DNA from: Agarilytica rhodophyticola
GTDB lineage: Bacteria; Pseudomonadota; Gammaproteobacteria; Pseudomonadales; Cellvibrionaceae
NCBI RefSeq assembly: GCF_002157225.2
Contig: NZ_CP020038.1
Span: 5,238,501-5,302,500 of the forward strand
Direction of reading: 5' to 3'
Length of the DNA: 64,000 bases
Both the position numbers and the translations under genes were made by a program. Position 1 is the stretch's first letter. Every line of letters starts with the position of its first letter. The notes beneath the pieces are model-generated. The model was not told where the DNA came from, searched no databases, and worked only from the letters and a program-made list of their open reading frames with translations. This document shows positions 37,426-47,015 of the stretch, one piece after another.

Positions 37426-38245
37426 TATTCAATACGATATATTGGATACAAAAACTTTTAATTAAGATCCTGTAAAAATGTCAATGGCTAATTTTTGTAA
37501 GTTCTTAGGTTTTTACTACTAACTAGAGACGGTGTCTGAAAAACTAGAGGCTAGAACATACCAACAAAGAATAACGTATACGATCTCATCAGTTACTAAT
37601 ACAAAATAGTCTTAGATAATTAGCACTTTTTTCTTATTTTGTATGACTAATTAGAACACTTGAAGTGCAGTATATATACGAATATGTAATGACAAGTTAC
37701 TTTATTTAGTAACCAAATATCTGTTTGCAGATAAACAAGATTAATGCTTGAGATATTGCAGCTAAGATGTATGAACAGTTTATCTATTTACTCTATACAA
37801 GAAAATTTTTAAATACCATCATTAGGTGAGTGGCTATTTATGTTGATTACAGTTTTTTACAAAAAACTCTGCGACAGGTCACAAATCTCTTTGTTGTAAG
37901 CTATTTGCTAAATTCATTTTTTCTCCATAATGTACAATTCCCTACGCCAGTATGTTATCTTCTCAGCTGGCCTTGGGGTAGATACATTATATCGAAAATA
38001 AAAACCGTGTGAGGGAATACGCCACAGTCTTATTACGTCTTAACCTCTTAAATATATTCATACGAAAACTGCCGCAAGCGAGCGAAGCATATTCCCCCGT
38101 AACACGGCAAAACGTATGATTTAAAGGAAAAATGAGGTTGGCCTGCTCCCACAAACGTTGATACCCAATTTTAGATTATCTACCCCTCTGTGTTTTAGGA
38201 GTGCTTTTGGCACGTTGACTTATTATATTTTAGGTACATTAGGAC
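37426..38245. other. 820 bp intergenic region
   Basis: No convincing gene, terminator or repeat. It is AT-rich up to about 37850. A 60-codon plus-strand frame at 37830-38012 has no start signal and odd composition. The latter part should hold the promoter of the barrel/lipoprotein operon. Confidence 0.4.
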
Positions 38246-39850
38246 ATGACTTTCTCTCATATTAAACGTATTTCAGGATTCGCTTTAGCTCTGCTATCCA
38301 CGCAGGTGTTTGCAGTTGCACCGACCGCAGTAGACGATACTCGACGAATACCAGTCAACAGCAGTATTACTCTCAACATACTTGCCAACGATTTCGATGC
38401 CGATGGCGATGCCATCAATGTAGAAGGGGTGACACAACCAGCCAATGGTACGGTTGTATTAAACGGTGACGGCAGTGTTTTTTACACTGCACCAGCAGGA
38501 TTCTCCGGTGACGACACCTTTACCTATACATTAGGAGACAATTCTACTGAAGGACTTACCAGCACCGGCACAGTAACAATTACCGTGTTAGACAGTAACT
38601 TCCCAACCACAAATATGGGGGGCAACGACGCTAATTTAGCCGGCACATTAAATGGTATTTGTGATCAATTACGCGGGCTCAATGATGCTGCACTGGGTGC
38701 CTCCCAGCGTCAGTTGTTAGACCAATGTAATATCCTAGAAACTCTAAGAGTCAACAACCCAGAATTGCTGGCTGAAGCACTCAACCAACTTGCACCGGAA
38801 GAAGCGTTATCGCAAATGCGTGCTGCTGTGGATTCAAACCGTACGCAAGTACGTACAGTGGCTCAACGGGTACAACAATTTAAATCAGCCAACCGATCAA
38901 GTGGTCAAACACCGCATATTGTATTCAACGGTCGGGCTTGGGCTCAGCAAAACCCTAGAGGTGCTGGCGCCAGTTCCGATACTTCGTCAATTTGGTCAAA
39001 GCTAGGAATCTTCGCTAACTTCCAAGCAGAAGAATCTGAACGAGAGAGAAGCGACCTTGAAAATGGTTACGAAAGTGACACCACCAGTGCCACACTCGGT
39101 GCAGACTATTTTATTAATCAATCCTTACTCGTTGGCTCAACTATAAGTGTCGCTGACAGCGAATTAGACTACAGCAATGACGGCGGTAAATTAGAGTCAG
39201 ACCTCACCACATTTACTGCCTTTAGTGCATTTTTCTACCAACGTTTTAGTTTCTATGTGCAAGCGGGTTACAGCTGGATGGATTTCGACTCTAGACGCCT
39301 AATACGTTATGGCACCTCCAATTTAATGGTTGACCAGGCTGTCACGAGCAACACCAATGGCCGCCAAAAAATTCTCAATACCCGTGCAGATTGGGAGTGG
39401 AATCGAAAAGCCCTAAGACTTACACCTTTTATACGAGCCGACTATTTGGACAGTGAGATCAAAGGTTTTGGAGAGCAAGGTAACGGAGGACTAGCAATGG
39501 AGATTGGCGACCAAAACATCAGCCAGTTGACATTGTCAACCGGTCTACAAGCCGCTTACACCCTCAACCAAAGCTGGGGAGTATGGGTACCTACACTTAA
39601 CGTGACATTTTTAAGCGAAGCGGAGTCTGATCGTGACCCTGTCTTCTCACGCTTCGCAGCAGACCCTAGTGTTAGCCGAGGCTTTACTCTGAATAACGAT
39701 GGCGGCGATACCGAGTTTTTCCAAGTTTCACTGGGCGCTTCCGCCGTATTTAAGCATGGCTTTTCTGGTTTTGCTGAATATACCGAAACACTTGGTTACA
39801 GCCAGTTATCTGCCTCCTCACTGCAGTTAGGGATTCGCTATGAACTATAA
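38246..39850 (+). CDS. Autotransporter-type outer-membrane barrel with cadherin-like domain
   Basis: A 534-residue exported protein with a signal peptide (residues 1-23, cleavage near VFA-V). Residues about 26-115 are one cadherin/Ig-like repeat (TAVDDTRRIPVNSSITLNIL, then YTAPAGFSGDDTFTYTL). A helical linker (about 125-225) follows, then a C-terminal autotransporter-type beta-barrel (about 255-534) of alternating amphipathic strands ending LQLGIRYEL. The passenger is tiny for an autotransporter, so it may be an anchor or export pore for a partner. The next gene overlaps its end by 11 bp, suggesting the lipoprotein is that partner (inference). Confidence 0.83.
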   Translation: MTFSHIKRISGFALALLSTQVFAVAPTAVDDTRRIPVNSSITLNILANDFDADGDAINVEGVTQPANGTVVLNGDGSVFYTAPAGFSGDDTFTYTLGDNSTEGLTSTGTVTITVLDSNFPTTNMGGNDANLAGTLNGICDQLRGLNDAALGASQRQLLDQCNILETLRVNNPELLAEALNQLAPEEALSQMRAAVDSNRTQVRTVAQRVQQFKSANRSSGQTPHIVFNGRAWAQQNPRGAGASSDTSSIWSKLGIFANFQAEESERERSDLENGYESDTTSATLGADYFINQSLLVGSTISVADSELDYSNDGGKLESDLTTFTAFSAFFYQRFSFYVQAGYSWMDFDSRRLIRYGTSNLMVDQAVTSNTNGRQKILNTRADWEWNRKALRLTPFIRADYLDSEIKGFGEQGNGGLAMEIGDQNISQLTLSTGLQAAYTLNQSWGVWVPTLNVTFLSEAESDRDPVFSRFAADPSVSRGFTLNNDGGDTEFFQVSLGASAVFKHGFSGFAEYTETLGYSQLSASSLQLGIRYEL

Positions 39851-42800
39851 ACATATGACTAAGCTTGCTTATGGAAGAGTAAAAACCAAGCTCATTTACA
39901 CACTTTTTTGCAGTAGTATTTTGCTTTCAGGCTGCGGTGGCGGTGATGATGTATCTCGCTTCAGCGATGACAATATTCCCTCACCAGTGGTTGACGGAAT
40001 AACCTCTGGTGGCGATATTACACCTTCTGCGCCCGGTTCAGATGCCGCAACAGAAGAAGAACTGCAGCAACTACCGGATGTATCCGCCGGCGGCCGCCAA
40101 TTTGCCGACCCCAATGTTGTGGTAGCGCTTAGGGGGTCTGCCTCAGCTAAAGCGGGCGCCACCATAGTCGCCAGTAATTGGCGACAGTTATCTGGACCTG
40201 CGGTAGAAATACCAACTCCAGATCAATTAGAAAGTGCGATTATAGTCCCTGACTTTCAGACCGAATCTCAGCTCACCTTCCAATTAACAGTGCAAGACAG
40301 TGCGGGTAGAACTAACGCCTCCACGGTAACCGTATTTGTAAGCCCTTTTCCAGCCTTCGCCAGGGTCAGCGGCGGCGTGATTAACGAAGTTACGCAGCAG
40401 GCAGTATTTACTGTTCGTTTAAACGCGCCTCAGGCAATGGAAACTTCAATTAACTACACCACAAGAGATGGCACAGCAGAAGCGGGCAGTGACTACCAGG
40501 CCACTGAAGGCGTGTTAGTTTTTGCTCCTGGGGAAGTAGAGCAAACGGTAAACGTGACAATTTATGATACCAATGTTGAGGAAGGCAATGAGTTTTTCAG
40601 CCTCAATATTTCAGTGCTATCAGAGCAAAGTCCCTCTGCTAATAGTGGTAATGTATTAATTACTAACAACCCAGATTCTGTGGCAATGACACAGAATATA
40701 GCTTTCACAAATGTAGGCCCATTGGTGTTAACTGAAGGTGAATCTTCTAGTAACCCTATCGACCCACAAACCACCCCAGGCACGGGCGATTTAAGCTATA
40801 GCTCAAGTGATGATAGTATTGCCACTGTTGACCAATCTGGTAGCGTCACAGCGGTAGGAGAAGGCACAGCGACAATTACCGCAACCAAGGCTGCAGATCC
40901 TATTTTCCCTCTCAGTGTCGCCAGTTATGAAGTAAGGGTCAATTCGAGCCTACGTCCACCGGCTATTGACAGCATAAGCACGGCCATTGTTTATCAATTT
41001 AATACCGCCATTACTCCCCTTTCCCTAATGAATAATGGCGATCCCATTGATAGTTGTTCATCTTCTGGTTTACCTACTGGGCTAAGTGTTACCGCCTTAG
41101 CAGACGGCTCCGCCTGTGAAGTCAGCGGCACCCCAACCGTGCCACAAAGCCCCACTCAACATACCGTTACTGCCACCAATGCTGCTGGCAGCGTCGATGC
41201 AACAATTACCATAGAAATACCGCAAATAGCACCACGCCTAGTAAGCCCAACGAGCAGTTTTACTTATGTCGTGAATAGGGCAATACCTGTTCTACGCTTC
41301 GATAACAACGGCGGTCCACCCGCTAATTGCACAGCATTGGCCAATGGCCTTCCCGCCGGTCTCTCCGTTGCTATAACTACAGATACATTTAGCTGTGAAA
41401 TTAGTGGAACCCCCACATTGGCAACAGGAGTTGCAGAGGTATATCAAATCAACGCCGCCAATAGCCTAGCCAACAGTACAGGTACTGTCACTATCACCGT
41501 CGCCGAAGCTCCACCAATACTCGAAGCTCCAACAGCGCCACTGGTGTATACCATTAATACCCCTATCACACCTTTAACACTAAATAATACAGGTGGTGGC
41601 AGCTTGACAGATTGCCGCGCTTCGGGCCTACCTAGAGGCTTGACGATATCTTTTGCGGCCAACGATGCTTCGTGTGTTATCAGTGGCACCCCCACGGAAA
41701 TACAAGCCAGTGCAGCCTACACCATTACAGCTCAGGGAGTCGCCGGCAGTAGTTCTGTTGATCTGGATATCACGGTACAAGATATTGTTTTTACAGACTC
41801 GATCGACCTGCCATATAACGCACTTTCAAATCCTTCAGTGGGTATTGGTCTTGCTCTGTCCTCGGGTATTGCCAGAATCGACTGGAACGATGGCAGCCCT
41901 ACAGTAGATGCGACTAACCAGGATTTAGCCCAGCTCAGAGCTGCAGGTTTTATAAGGCACACTTACACCAGCACTGCCGCAGGCAACATCACCATTAGCT
42001 TTTCAGATGGGATAAGCTCGTTAATAGGTATCTTTGGTTCTTCCATGCCTTTCGTACTAGATATATTTGATAGCGGCCCCCTCGCGCAAGCAAACAACTT
42101 ACGTGAGTTGAATTTCAATAGTTCACTCAATCAGGTGCGTGGGAGCTTTTCGACCTTAACATCACACCATCCAAATCTTGAAGTACTAGCCCTTTCCCGA
42201 GGCGCAACGCTAACGGGTGATGTGCTTGACTTACCGCGTAATCTAACTTCATTAAACCTGAATATAAGCGGCAATTTGACGGGTGCCCTAGCAGATATGC
42301 CCCGCAACCTAATAACGCTTAACATATTTAATACACCGGGTGATATTAGCGGCACAACCGCAGATTTTCCACCGGCAGTCGAGCTTGTCAATCTACAGAG
42401 CAATAACACAATTAATGGCAACATCAGCGCGATACCAACGTCGTTAAGGTCAATGTCTATTTCAGGACAAAACGAAATCAGCGGTAATGTGAGTGAAATA
42501 CCTGCAACACTTACACAAATGAACTTGAATGGAGTCAATATTATGGCTGGTAATATTGAGGATCTTCATCCAGATGTGAATAGTATCAGTATTAATGGTA
42601 GAAATCAGATTGCAGGTAATCTTGATAATATCGTGAATAACACCACTATTAATTTATCAGTATCTGGCCTAAACCAAATCACAGGCACGACCGCAGGGTT
42701 ACCAGCAAGCGTCACATCGCTTACTCTTGGTGGGCAAAATACCTTGTCAGGTAATATCCAAGACTTTCACTCAGCCCTCGTAGGCCTCAGCCTAAGTGGA

Positions 42801-43394
42801 GCAACTATGATTGTAGGAGGTGATATTACGCTCATGCAAAGTACCACCATAAGAAATGTGAGTATCTCCGGCTCCAATACAATCTTTGGTGATGTGGCAA
42901 ATATACCTACATCAATATCCTCCCTAACAATAAATGGTTCCAATACCCTGAGCGGCAATATTCAAGATATTCATAGCAATTATTTTACCTTCAATGTTGC
43001 AGGTAGTAATACCATTGCTGGGGATTTGGGCTTGGTACAAGCAAACTCTGTTTCAACATTTATTGTGTCAGGTCTGAATACTATCGTGAATTTTGCCACA
43101 TCACCCACTTGGGCTCCTACAAGGCTGATACGATTTGAGCTGCAAGCTGGCGGCAGTGCTGCACCTGGCCAACCACCTATTCAAGGCTGGGATTCTGCGA
43201 CAGTAGATCGGTTCCTTATCTTCCTGGATACCACTATTACACAAACGACACAATCCAGTATCGCACGTATTATTATTAATAGAAGGTTCGATAGCCCAAG
43301 AACACAGGTATCAGATGCTGCCGTACAAAGCTTAACGAACAAAGGATATCGAACTATTATCACACCAACACCGCCCTCAGTGACAGTGCAATAG
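39840..43394 (+). CDS. Large surface lipoprotein with Calx-beta, Ig-like and LRR-like repeats
   Basis: An 1184-residue lipoprotein: lipobox ILLSGC (lipidated Cys32) followed by GGG. Then come an Ig/PKD-like region (about 75-175), a Calx-beta domain (about 180-275; DGTAEAGSDYQATEGVL), a Big2-type domain (about 295-375), three putative-Ig repeats with GLPxGLS...CxISGTP signatures (about 380-650), a PKD-like unit (IDWNDGS...RHTYT), and about 15 repeats of 22-23 residues (about 755-1085) of the form LxxLxLxGxNxLSGNIxDIP. This is a modular adhesin layout. Lys/Asn after the Cys gives no inner-membrane retention signal, so outer-membrane surface display is plausible. The start lies inside the barrel gene; 39855 is an alternative ATG. 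Confidence 0.82.
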   Translation: MNYKHMTKLAYGRVKTKLIYTLFCSSILLSGCGGGDDVSRFSDDNIPSPVVDGITSGGDITPSAPGSDAATEEELQQLPDVSAGGRQFADPNVVVALRGSASAKAGATIVASNWRQLSGPAVEIPTPDQLESAIIVPDFQTESQLTFQLTVQDSAGRTNASTVTVFVSPFPAFARVSGGVINEVTQQAVFTVRLNAPQAMETSINYTTRDGTAEAGSDYQATEGVLVFAPGEVEQTVNVTIYDTNVEEGNEFFSLNISVLSEQSPSANSGNVLITNNPDSVAMTQNIAFTNVGPLVLTEGESSSNPIDPQTTPGTGDLSYSSSDDSIATVDQSGSVTAVGEGTATITATKAADPIFPLSVASYEVRVNSSLRPPAIDSISTAIVYQFNTAITPLSLMNNGDPIDSCSSSGLPTGLSVTALADGSACEVSGTPTVPQSPTQHTVTATNAAGSVDATITIEIPQIAPRLVSPTSSFTYVVNRAIPVLRFDNNGGPPANCTALANGLPAGLSVAITTDTFSCEISGTPTLATGVAEVYQINAANSLANSTGTVTITVAEAPPILEAPTAPLVYTINTPITPLTLNNTGGGSLTDCRASGLPRGLTISFAANDASCVISGTPTEIQASAAYTITAQGVAGSSSVDLDITVQDIVFTDSIDLPYNALSNPSVGIGLALSSGIARIDWNDGSPTVDATNQDLAQLRAAGFIRHTYTSTAAGNITISFSDGISSLIGIFGSSMPFVLDIFDSGPLAQANNLRELNFNSSLNQVRGSFSTLTSHHPNLEVLALSRGATLTGDVLDLPRNLTSLNLNISGNLTGALADMPRNLITLNIFNTPGDISGTTADFPPAVELVNLQSNNTINGNISAIPTSLRSMSISGQNEISGNVSEIPATLTQMNLNGVNIMAGNIEDLHPDVNSISINGRNQIAGNLDNIVNNTTINLSVSGLNQITGTTAGLPASVTSLTLGGQNTLSGNIQDFHSALVGLSLSGATMIVGGDITLMQSTTIRNVSISGSNTIFGDVANIPTSISSLTINGSNTLSGNIQDIHSNYFTFNVAGSNTIAGDLGLVQANSVSTFIVSGLNTIVNFATSPTWAPTRLIRFELQAGGSAAPGQPPIQGWDSATVDRFLIFLDTTITQTTQSSIARIIINRRFDSPRTQVSDAAVQSLTNKGYRTIITPTPPSVTVQ

Positions 43395-43404
43395 CTTTGA
43401 ACAA

Positions 43405-43430
43405 GGAAGCCCACCCTCTTTTGGGCTTCC
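43405..43430 (+). terminator. Terminator hairpin after the repeat lipoprotein
   Basis: GGAAGCCCA (43405-43413) pairs with TGGGCTTCC (43422-43430) around a short loop 10 bases after the stop. The T-run is weak (TCATCC), so efficiency is uncertain. Confidence 0.6.
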
Positions 43431-44239
43431 TCATCCTACTACCGATCTACTATCAATCTACCTATCACCTATCAATCAAGATTCGAGCTGCATATACACT
43501 CCCATGTGTATTAACCGAACAGCCTTGCTAAAAAATTTCTCTCTATTTACACATCTCGGTTTTTAATAGCAGCCAAAAGTACTATATTATTTTCATCTAT
43601 GTCAGTAACTTTTATCCCGCTAGAATTAAAAATTCGTCTGCCTTTCAAGTGATAAGAAATAAAATTATCATATTCAAAAATTTAAGAAGCCTTAGTGACA
43701 CTAGCCCAGATATAAATGACAGTAATATATATTCACTGGCGTAATTGATATGGCAATATTTTTTACTACACAATGTACGATTAATGTTAATCAGATTACC
43801 ATATACGAAATTACAAAAAAACACATGACATACAATAGGGAACTCTAAAAACCGATAGATAAAGAAATCAAGAAGCTTTTACTCAGATAGCACCACCACT
43901 AATTACGCAATAACTTTTCTTTAGCTAGAAATATCTAACTACATCAAACAACGCTTTTTTTTGCAAAAACTTAGCACTCAAAAACAGATTGCGGCCTTAA
44001 AAGTCGCATCCCAATCTATTTAAGAATTAAATAACCCTTAGTAAAATAAGTTTTTATTTTTCATACCTTTTATTTTTCTGGGTACTTTTAAAAAACCACT
44101 TAACTAAATGTTAAAAATAAAAAGCCAGAGATAATCTTTAGTTATAAATCCTAATCAAATATAAATAAAATATTCTGAACTGCTTATCGTATTACACTCA
44201 CTAGAAGTATGTAACAATCAAATAAAGAGTGGAATAAGT
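43431..44239. other. 809 bp AT-rich non-coding region
   Basis: No gene or strong structure. The composition is visibly more AT-rich than most of the window, with many A- and T-runs, as is the following gene. This is common for acquired DNA silenced by nucleoid proteins. It should contain the promoter of the 836-residue protein. Confidence 0.45.
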
Positions 44240-46750
44240 ATGCCTAGTGGAATATCTCCAATCAGACAAGCCAATTTAAAAAACATAGAGCGCCGGCCAG
44301 CATCACCCCCAGAAAACATTACTCATGCAATAACTGGCACTGATTCTAGAACACCTATAGTTAATACACAGAGTTCTCTCGACACACTTCTTATATCCAA
44401 CCCTAGAGAAGGTACTAAAACTAACGAAGAGCTATACAACAAAGCAAAAGAATTAATTAATCAGAAATTTAAGGAGGTAGGATATAATAATTTTGAAGAT
44501 GCTTATTCCGATGCAATTCGTATTTTGAAAGAAAAAAAAGACCCCGGTGCCTTCAAGAAAGCTTTCTCTGTGTTAGCAGAAGCACCCAAGGCCTTAATGG
44601 GAGTGGACGGCTTCGACGAAATGAGCGCGGCTATTACTGTTAACAAACTGATCACCGAAGCAACAAAAAACACTGCAACAGGTTCAGTTTTTTCGGTACT
44701 TGTTGGCATTGGTTTATACGGTGCACAAGAAGAGTGGAGAGAAAAGATTAGTGACTATGCTGACCTACTAGGAGAAATCGCCCAAACGGAAGATACTCTT
44801 AAAGATATTGTTGGTGACACGAAAAAAGGTATTGCAAATCAAGAGCAAAGCAATGAAAAAATTGAGGATTTATTAAAAAATCAAACGAAAAATATTATTT
44901 CAAGACTTTTACCAAAATACGTACCAGAACATATTAGCTCAGACGACCAAAAGAAATTGGATACATATCTTGCGAATATTGATAGCTTACCTGCAGAGAA
45001 ACTCCCTAAGTTTATTGAGGAATTCAGTAAATTTCAATTTCAATTAGTACAGAAGCAAATAGATAAAATTGACAAAGGTTCGGCACAAGATTTAACAATA
45101 AGTATGGCTGGCATGTTAGGCGCAATGTTAACGAATACTGCACAAGGCATAACTGCTTTAGTTGGTATTGGCAGTAATGCACAGCCCTTACTCGACGCCG
45201 CCAAGACTATGGGCGATATCATCGTTCCTGGCATATTTCTCCCATCCAATATTTTAGCATCTCGCGCTGGAAAAAGAGCATACCAAGCAGGTAAATTAGA
45301 AGAGCGACGACTGAATGAAGCACAGAGTAATCTGCAAAAAATCTCAAATATGGATGTATATAAATCAAAGCTGAATGACACACAACTAGTAGCGAATGCT
45401 TCTGATCATTACGATATGTTAAAGCGCCATAATAAACGCGAAAATATTAATCACGGTAAGGTTTATGGGTGGGCACAAGCCGGTATGGCAACGACAAGCG
45501 GGTTAGCATTATTGTCCTTAGCTCTACCTCCGGTTGCCATCATAGCCAAGATAATAGGAATACCAAGTGCCGCAATTACTATTGCTGATTCACTAGTTTA
45601 TAAGACTTACGTTGACAAACAAGGGGATAAATATCGTGGATTAGAACGCAATGCATCTGGCGCTAGTGATGCCGAGATTCTCTCTGAAGTAGCTCCTCAA
45701 GCAATACGGCCACCTAACATGGAAACTAGGAGACAAGAACTCAACGCCAAGCTCGGCAGTATTGCTGAAAACGACGCACATCTTAGCCCTAAGCTAACCA
45801 CATTAAAAGCGGTTTCCATGATGAATTCGGCAATTAGAAAAGGTAAGTCTGGAGTTGAGGGTGAAAACTATATAGCGCGTGGTATTAAGCATCCATTATT
45901 CCAACGCACCGGGCTCTCGCCGTTACAACAAAATAAATTAATGCACCTCAGCACGACAGATAAAAGTTTTAAAAATCTTAAAGATCGTATTGATAAGGCT
46001 GATACAAAATTAGACAAGCAAGTAGTGCTTTTACAACGATTATTAGACCCTGAGAAATATCATGATAACAACGCGCCAAGACCAACAGAGATAATAGGCA
46101 GATTGATTACTATTCTTGAAAAGACTATTACCAAACAAGGCGACGAAGCTAGAGCCGAAGATAGCTCTTTGGACACAGCGGCAAGTGATGATAAAAAAAC
46201 GAATAAAAGACAGTTATTCAAGAAAAAAAATAAATCACAGAAATCACTTCTAGATGATGTAGGAAAATCACAATTTTCCTGGAAAAGGTTCCATACTCTA
46301 AATATACCTTCCGCTTTAGACAATATGCGCCAAGCTGAAGAACTACAGACAAGACTAAACTCACCACAAGGTTTAACAGAAGATGAAAAAAACAGCTTAA
46401 ATAAACTAACAGAAACAAACCAACGAAACTCTGCTGCAGTAGAGAAATACCTTCACAGAGCGATAGGTAAATTAATTAGTACAGAAAAAGCATGGACAAA
46501 AGGCGACCGCCAAGATATGTTTAACAGACTTGATCAATTGAACCAAGAAATACTTAGCGTAGAAAACTTCTATTTAAGCAATAACGACCAAGAGGTATCA
46601 CAGCAAGTACCTAGATCTTCTGGTGAATCTAAAGCATCATTTAGGGATGCTAACGCTTCAAATTCCAAAGATAGGATCAATCAAACAAATAAACAAAAAG
46701 GCAAAGTTCAAACTTTAATAGATCGTTTCGAAACAATGAGTAAGCAATAA
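44240..46750 (+). CDS. 836-residue protein of unknown function, possible secreted effector
   Basis: I recognise no family. The N-terminus (about 65 residues, MPSGISPIRQ onward) is polar and lacks a Sec signal. Three hydrophobic, Gly/Ala-rich stretches occur at about 148-165, 285-311 and 410-450, each flanked by charged helical or coiled-coil segments (for example about 180-225 and 320-350). The C-terminal 350 residues are Lys/Asp/Asn-rich and helical, ending in a Ser/Gln-rich tail. Hydrophobic hairpins embedded in coiled coils with an unfolded N-terminus recall translocator or effector proteins of contact-dependent secretion systems, but no such system is in the window. A GAGTGG ribosome-binding site precedes the ATG. 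Codon use is AT-rich; transfer is plausible. Confidence 0.6.
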   Translation: MPSGISPIRQANLKNIERRPASPPENITHAITGTDSRTPIVNTQSSLDTLLISNPREGTKTNEELYNKAKELINQKFKEVGYNNFEDAYSDAIRILKEKKDPGAFKKAFSVLAEAPKALMGVDGFDEMSAAITVNKLITEATKNTATGSVFSVLVGIGLYGAQEEWREKISDYADLLGEIAQTEDTLKDIVGDTKKGIANQEQSNEKIEDLLKNQTKNIISRLLPKYVPEHISSDDQKKLDTYLANIDSLPAEKLPKFIEEFSKFQFQLVQKQIDKIDKGSAQDLTISMAGMLGAMLTNTAQGITALVGIGSNAQPLLDAAKTMGDIIVPGIFLPSNILASRAGKRAYQAGKLEERRLNEAQSNLQKISNMDVYKSKLNDTQLVANASDHYDMLKRHNKRENINHGKVYGWAQAGMATTSGLALLSLALPPVAIIAKIIGIPSAAITIADSLVYKTYVDKQGDKYRGLERNASGASDAEILSEVAPQAIRPPNMETRRQELNAKLGSIAENDAHLSPKLTTLKAVSMMNSAIRKGKSGVEGENYIARGIKHPLFQRTGLSPLQQNKLMHLSTTDKSFKNLKDRIDKADTKLDKQVVLLQRLLDPEKYHDNNAPRPTEIIGRLITILEKTITKQGDEARAEDSSLDTAASDDKKTNKRQLFKKKNKSQKSLLDDVGKSQFSWKRFHTLNIPSALDNMRQAEELQTRLNSPQGLTEDEKNSLNKLTETNQRNSAAVEKYLHRAIGKLISTEKAWTKGDRQDMFNRLDQLNQEILSVENFYLSNNDQEVSQQVPRSSGESKASFRDANASNSKDRINQTNKQKGKVQTLIDRFETMSKQ

Positions 46751-47015
46751 CTAAATTATCATAATCGTAGCGTTCTATGTATTCAACCAATATGACATCA
46801 TATAAAGCATAAAGATATTTCCTTGGCGGGCAGTTTGATTCTACATGCTGTCCGTCGGGTCTAATCGTAATATCAGAAGTCTCAAAGCTGTAAGGCTTCT
46901 TTTTATCTGCAAAAATGGTATTCTCTATTTGCTATAAGTGCTTGTAAAGGCTTATCAACAAACTTTAAAGCCTCGAAACAAAGATAATAATTAGATAAGA
47001 ATAAGTAGGAAAATT

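Noticed and set aside
37830-38012. 60-codon plus-strand frame in the intergenic gap
   Set aside because: No ribosome-binding site, hydrophobic/aromatic-rich odd composition, no neighbour support.
38208-38223. TGGCACG resembling a sigma-54 -24 box before the barrel gene
   Set aside because: The expected TTGC at -12 is absent (CTTA at that position).
42131-42538. 135-codon antisense frame inside the repeat lipoprotein
   Set aside because: It is a shadow created by the repeat codons of the sense gene; no start signal.
41220-43100. Repeats in the lipoprotein considered as a CRISPR or DNA repeat array
   Set aside because: The repetition is at the protein level with diverged codons; there are no identical DNA repeats or spacers.
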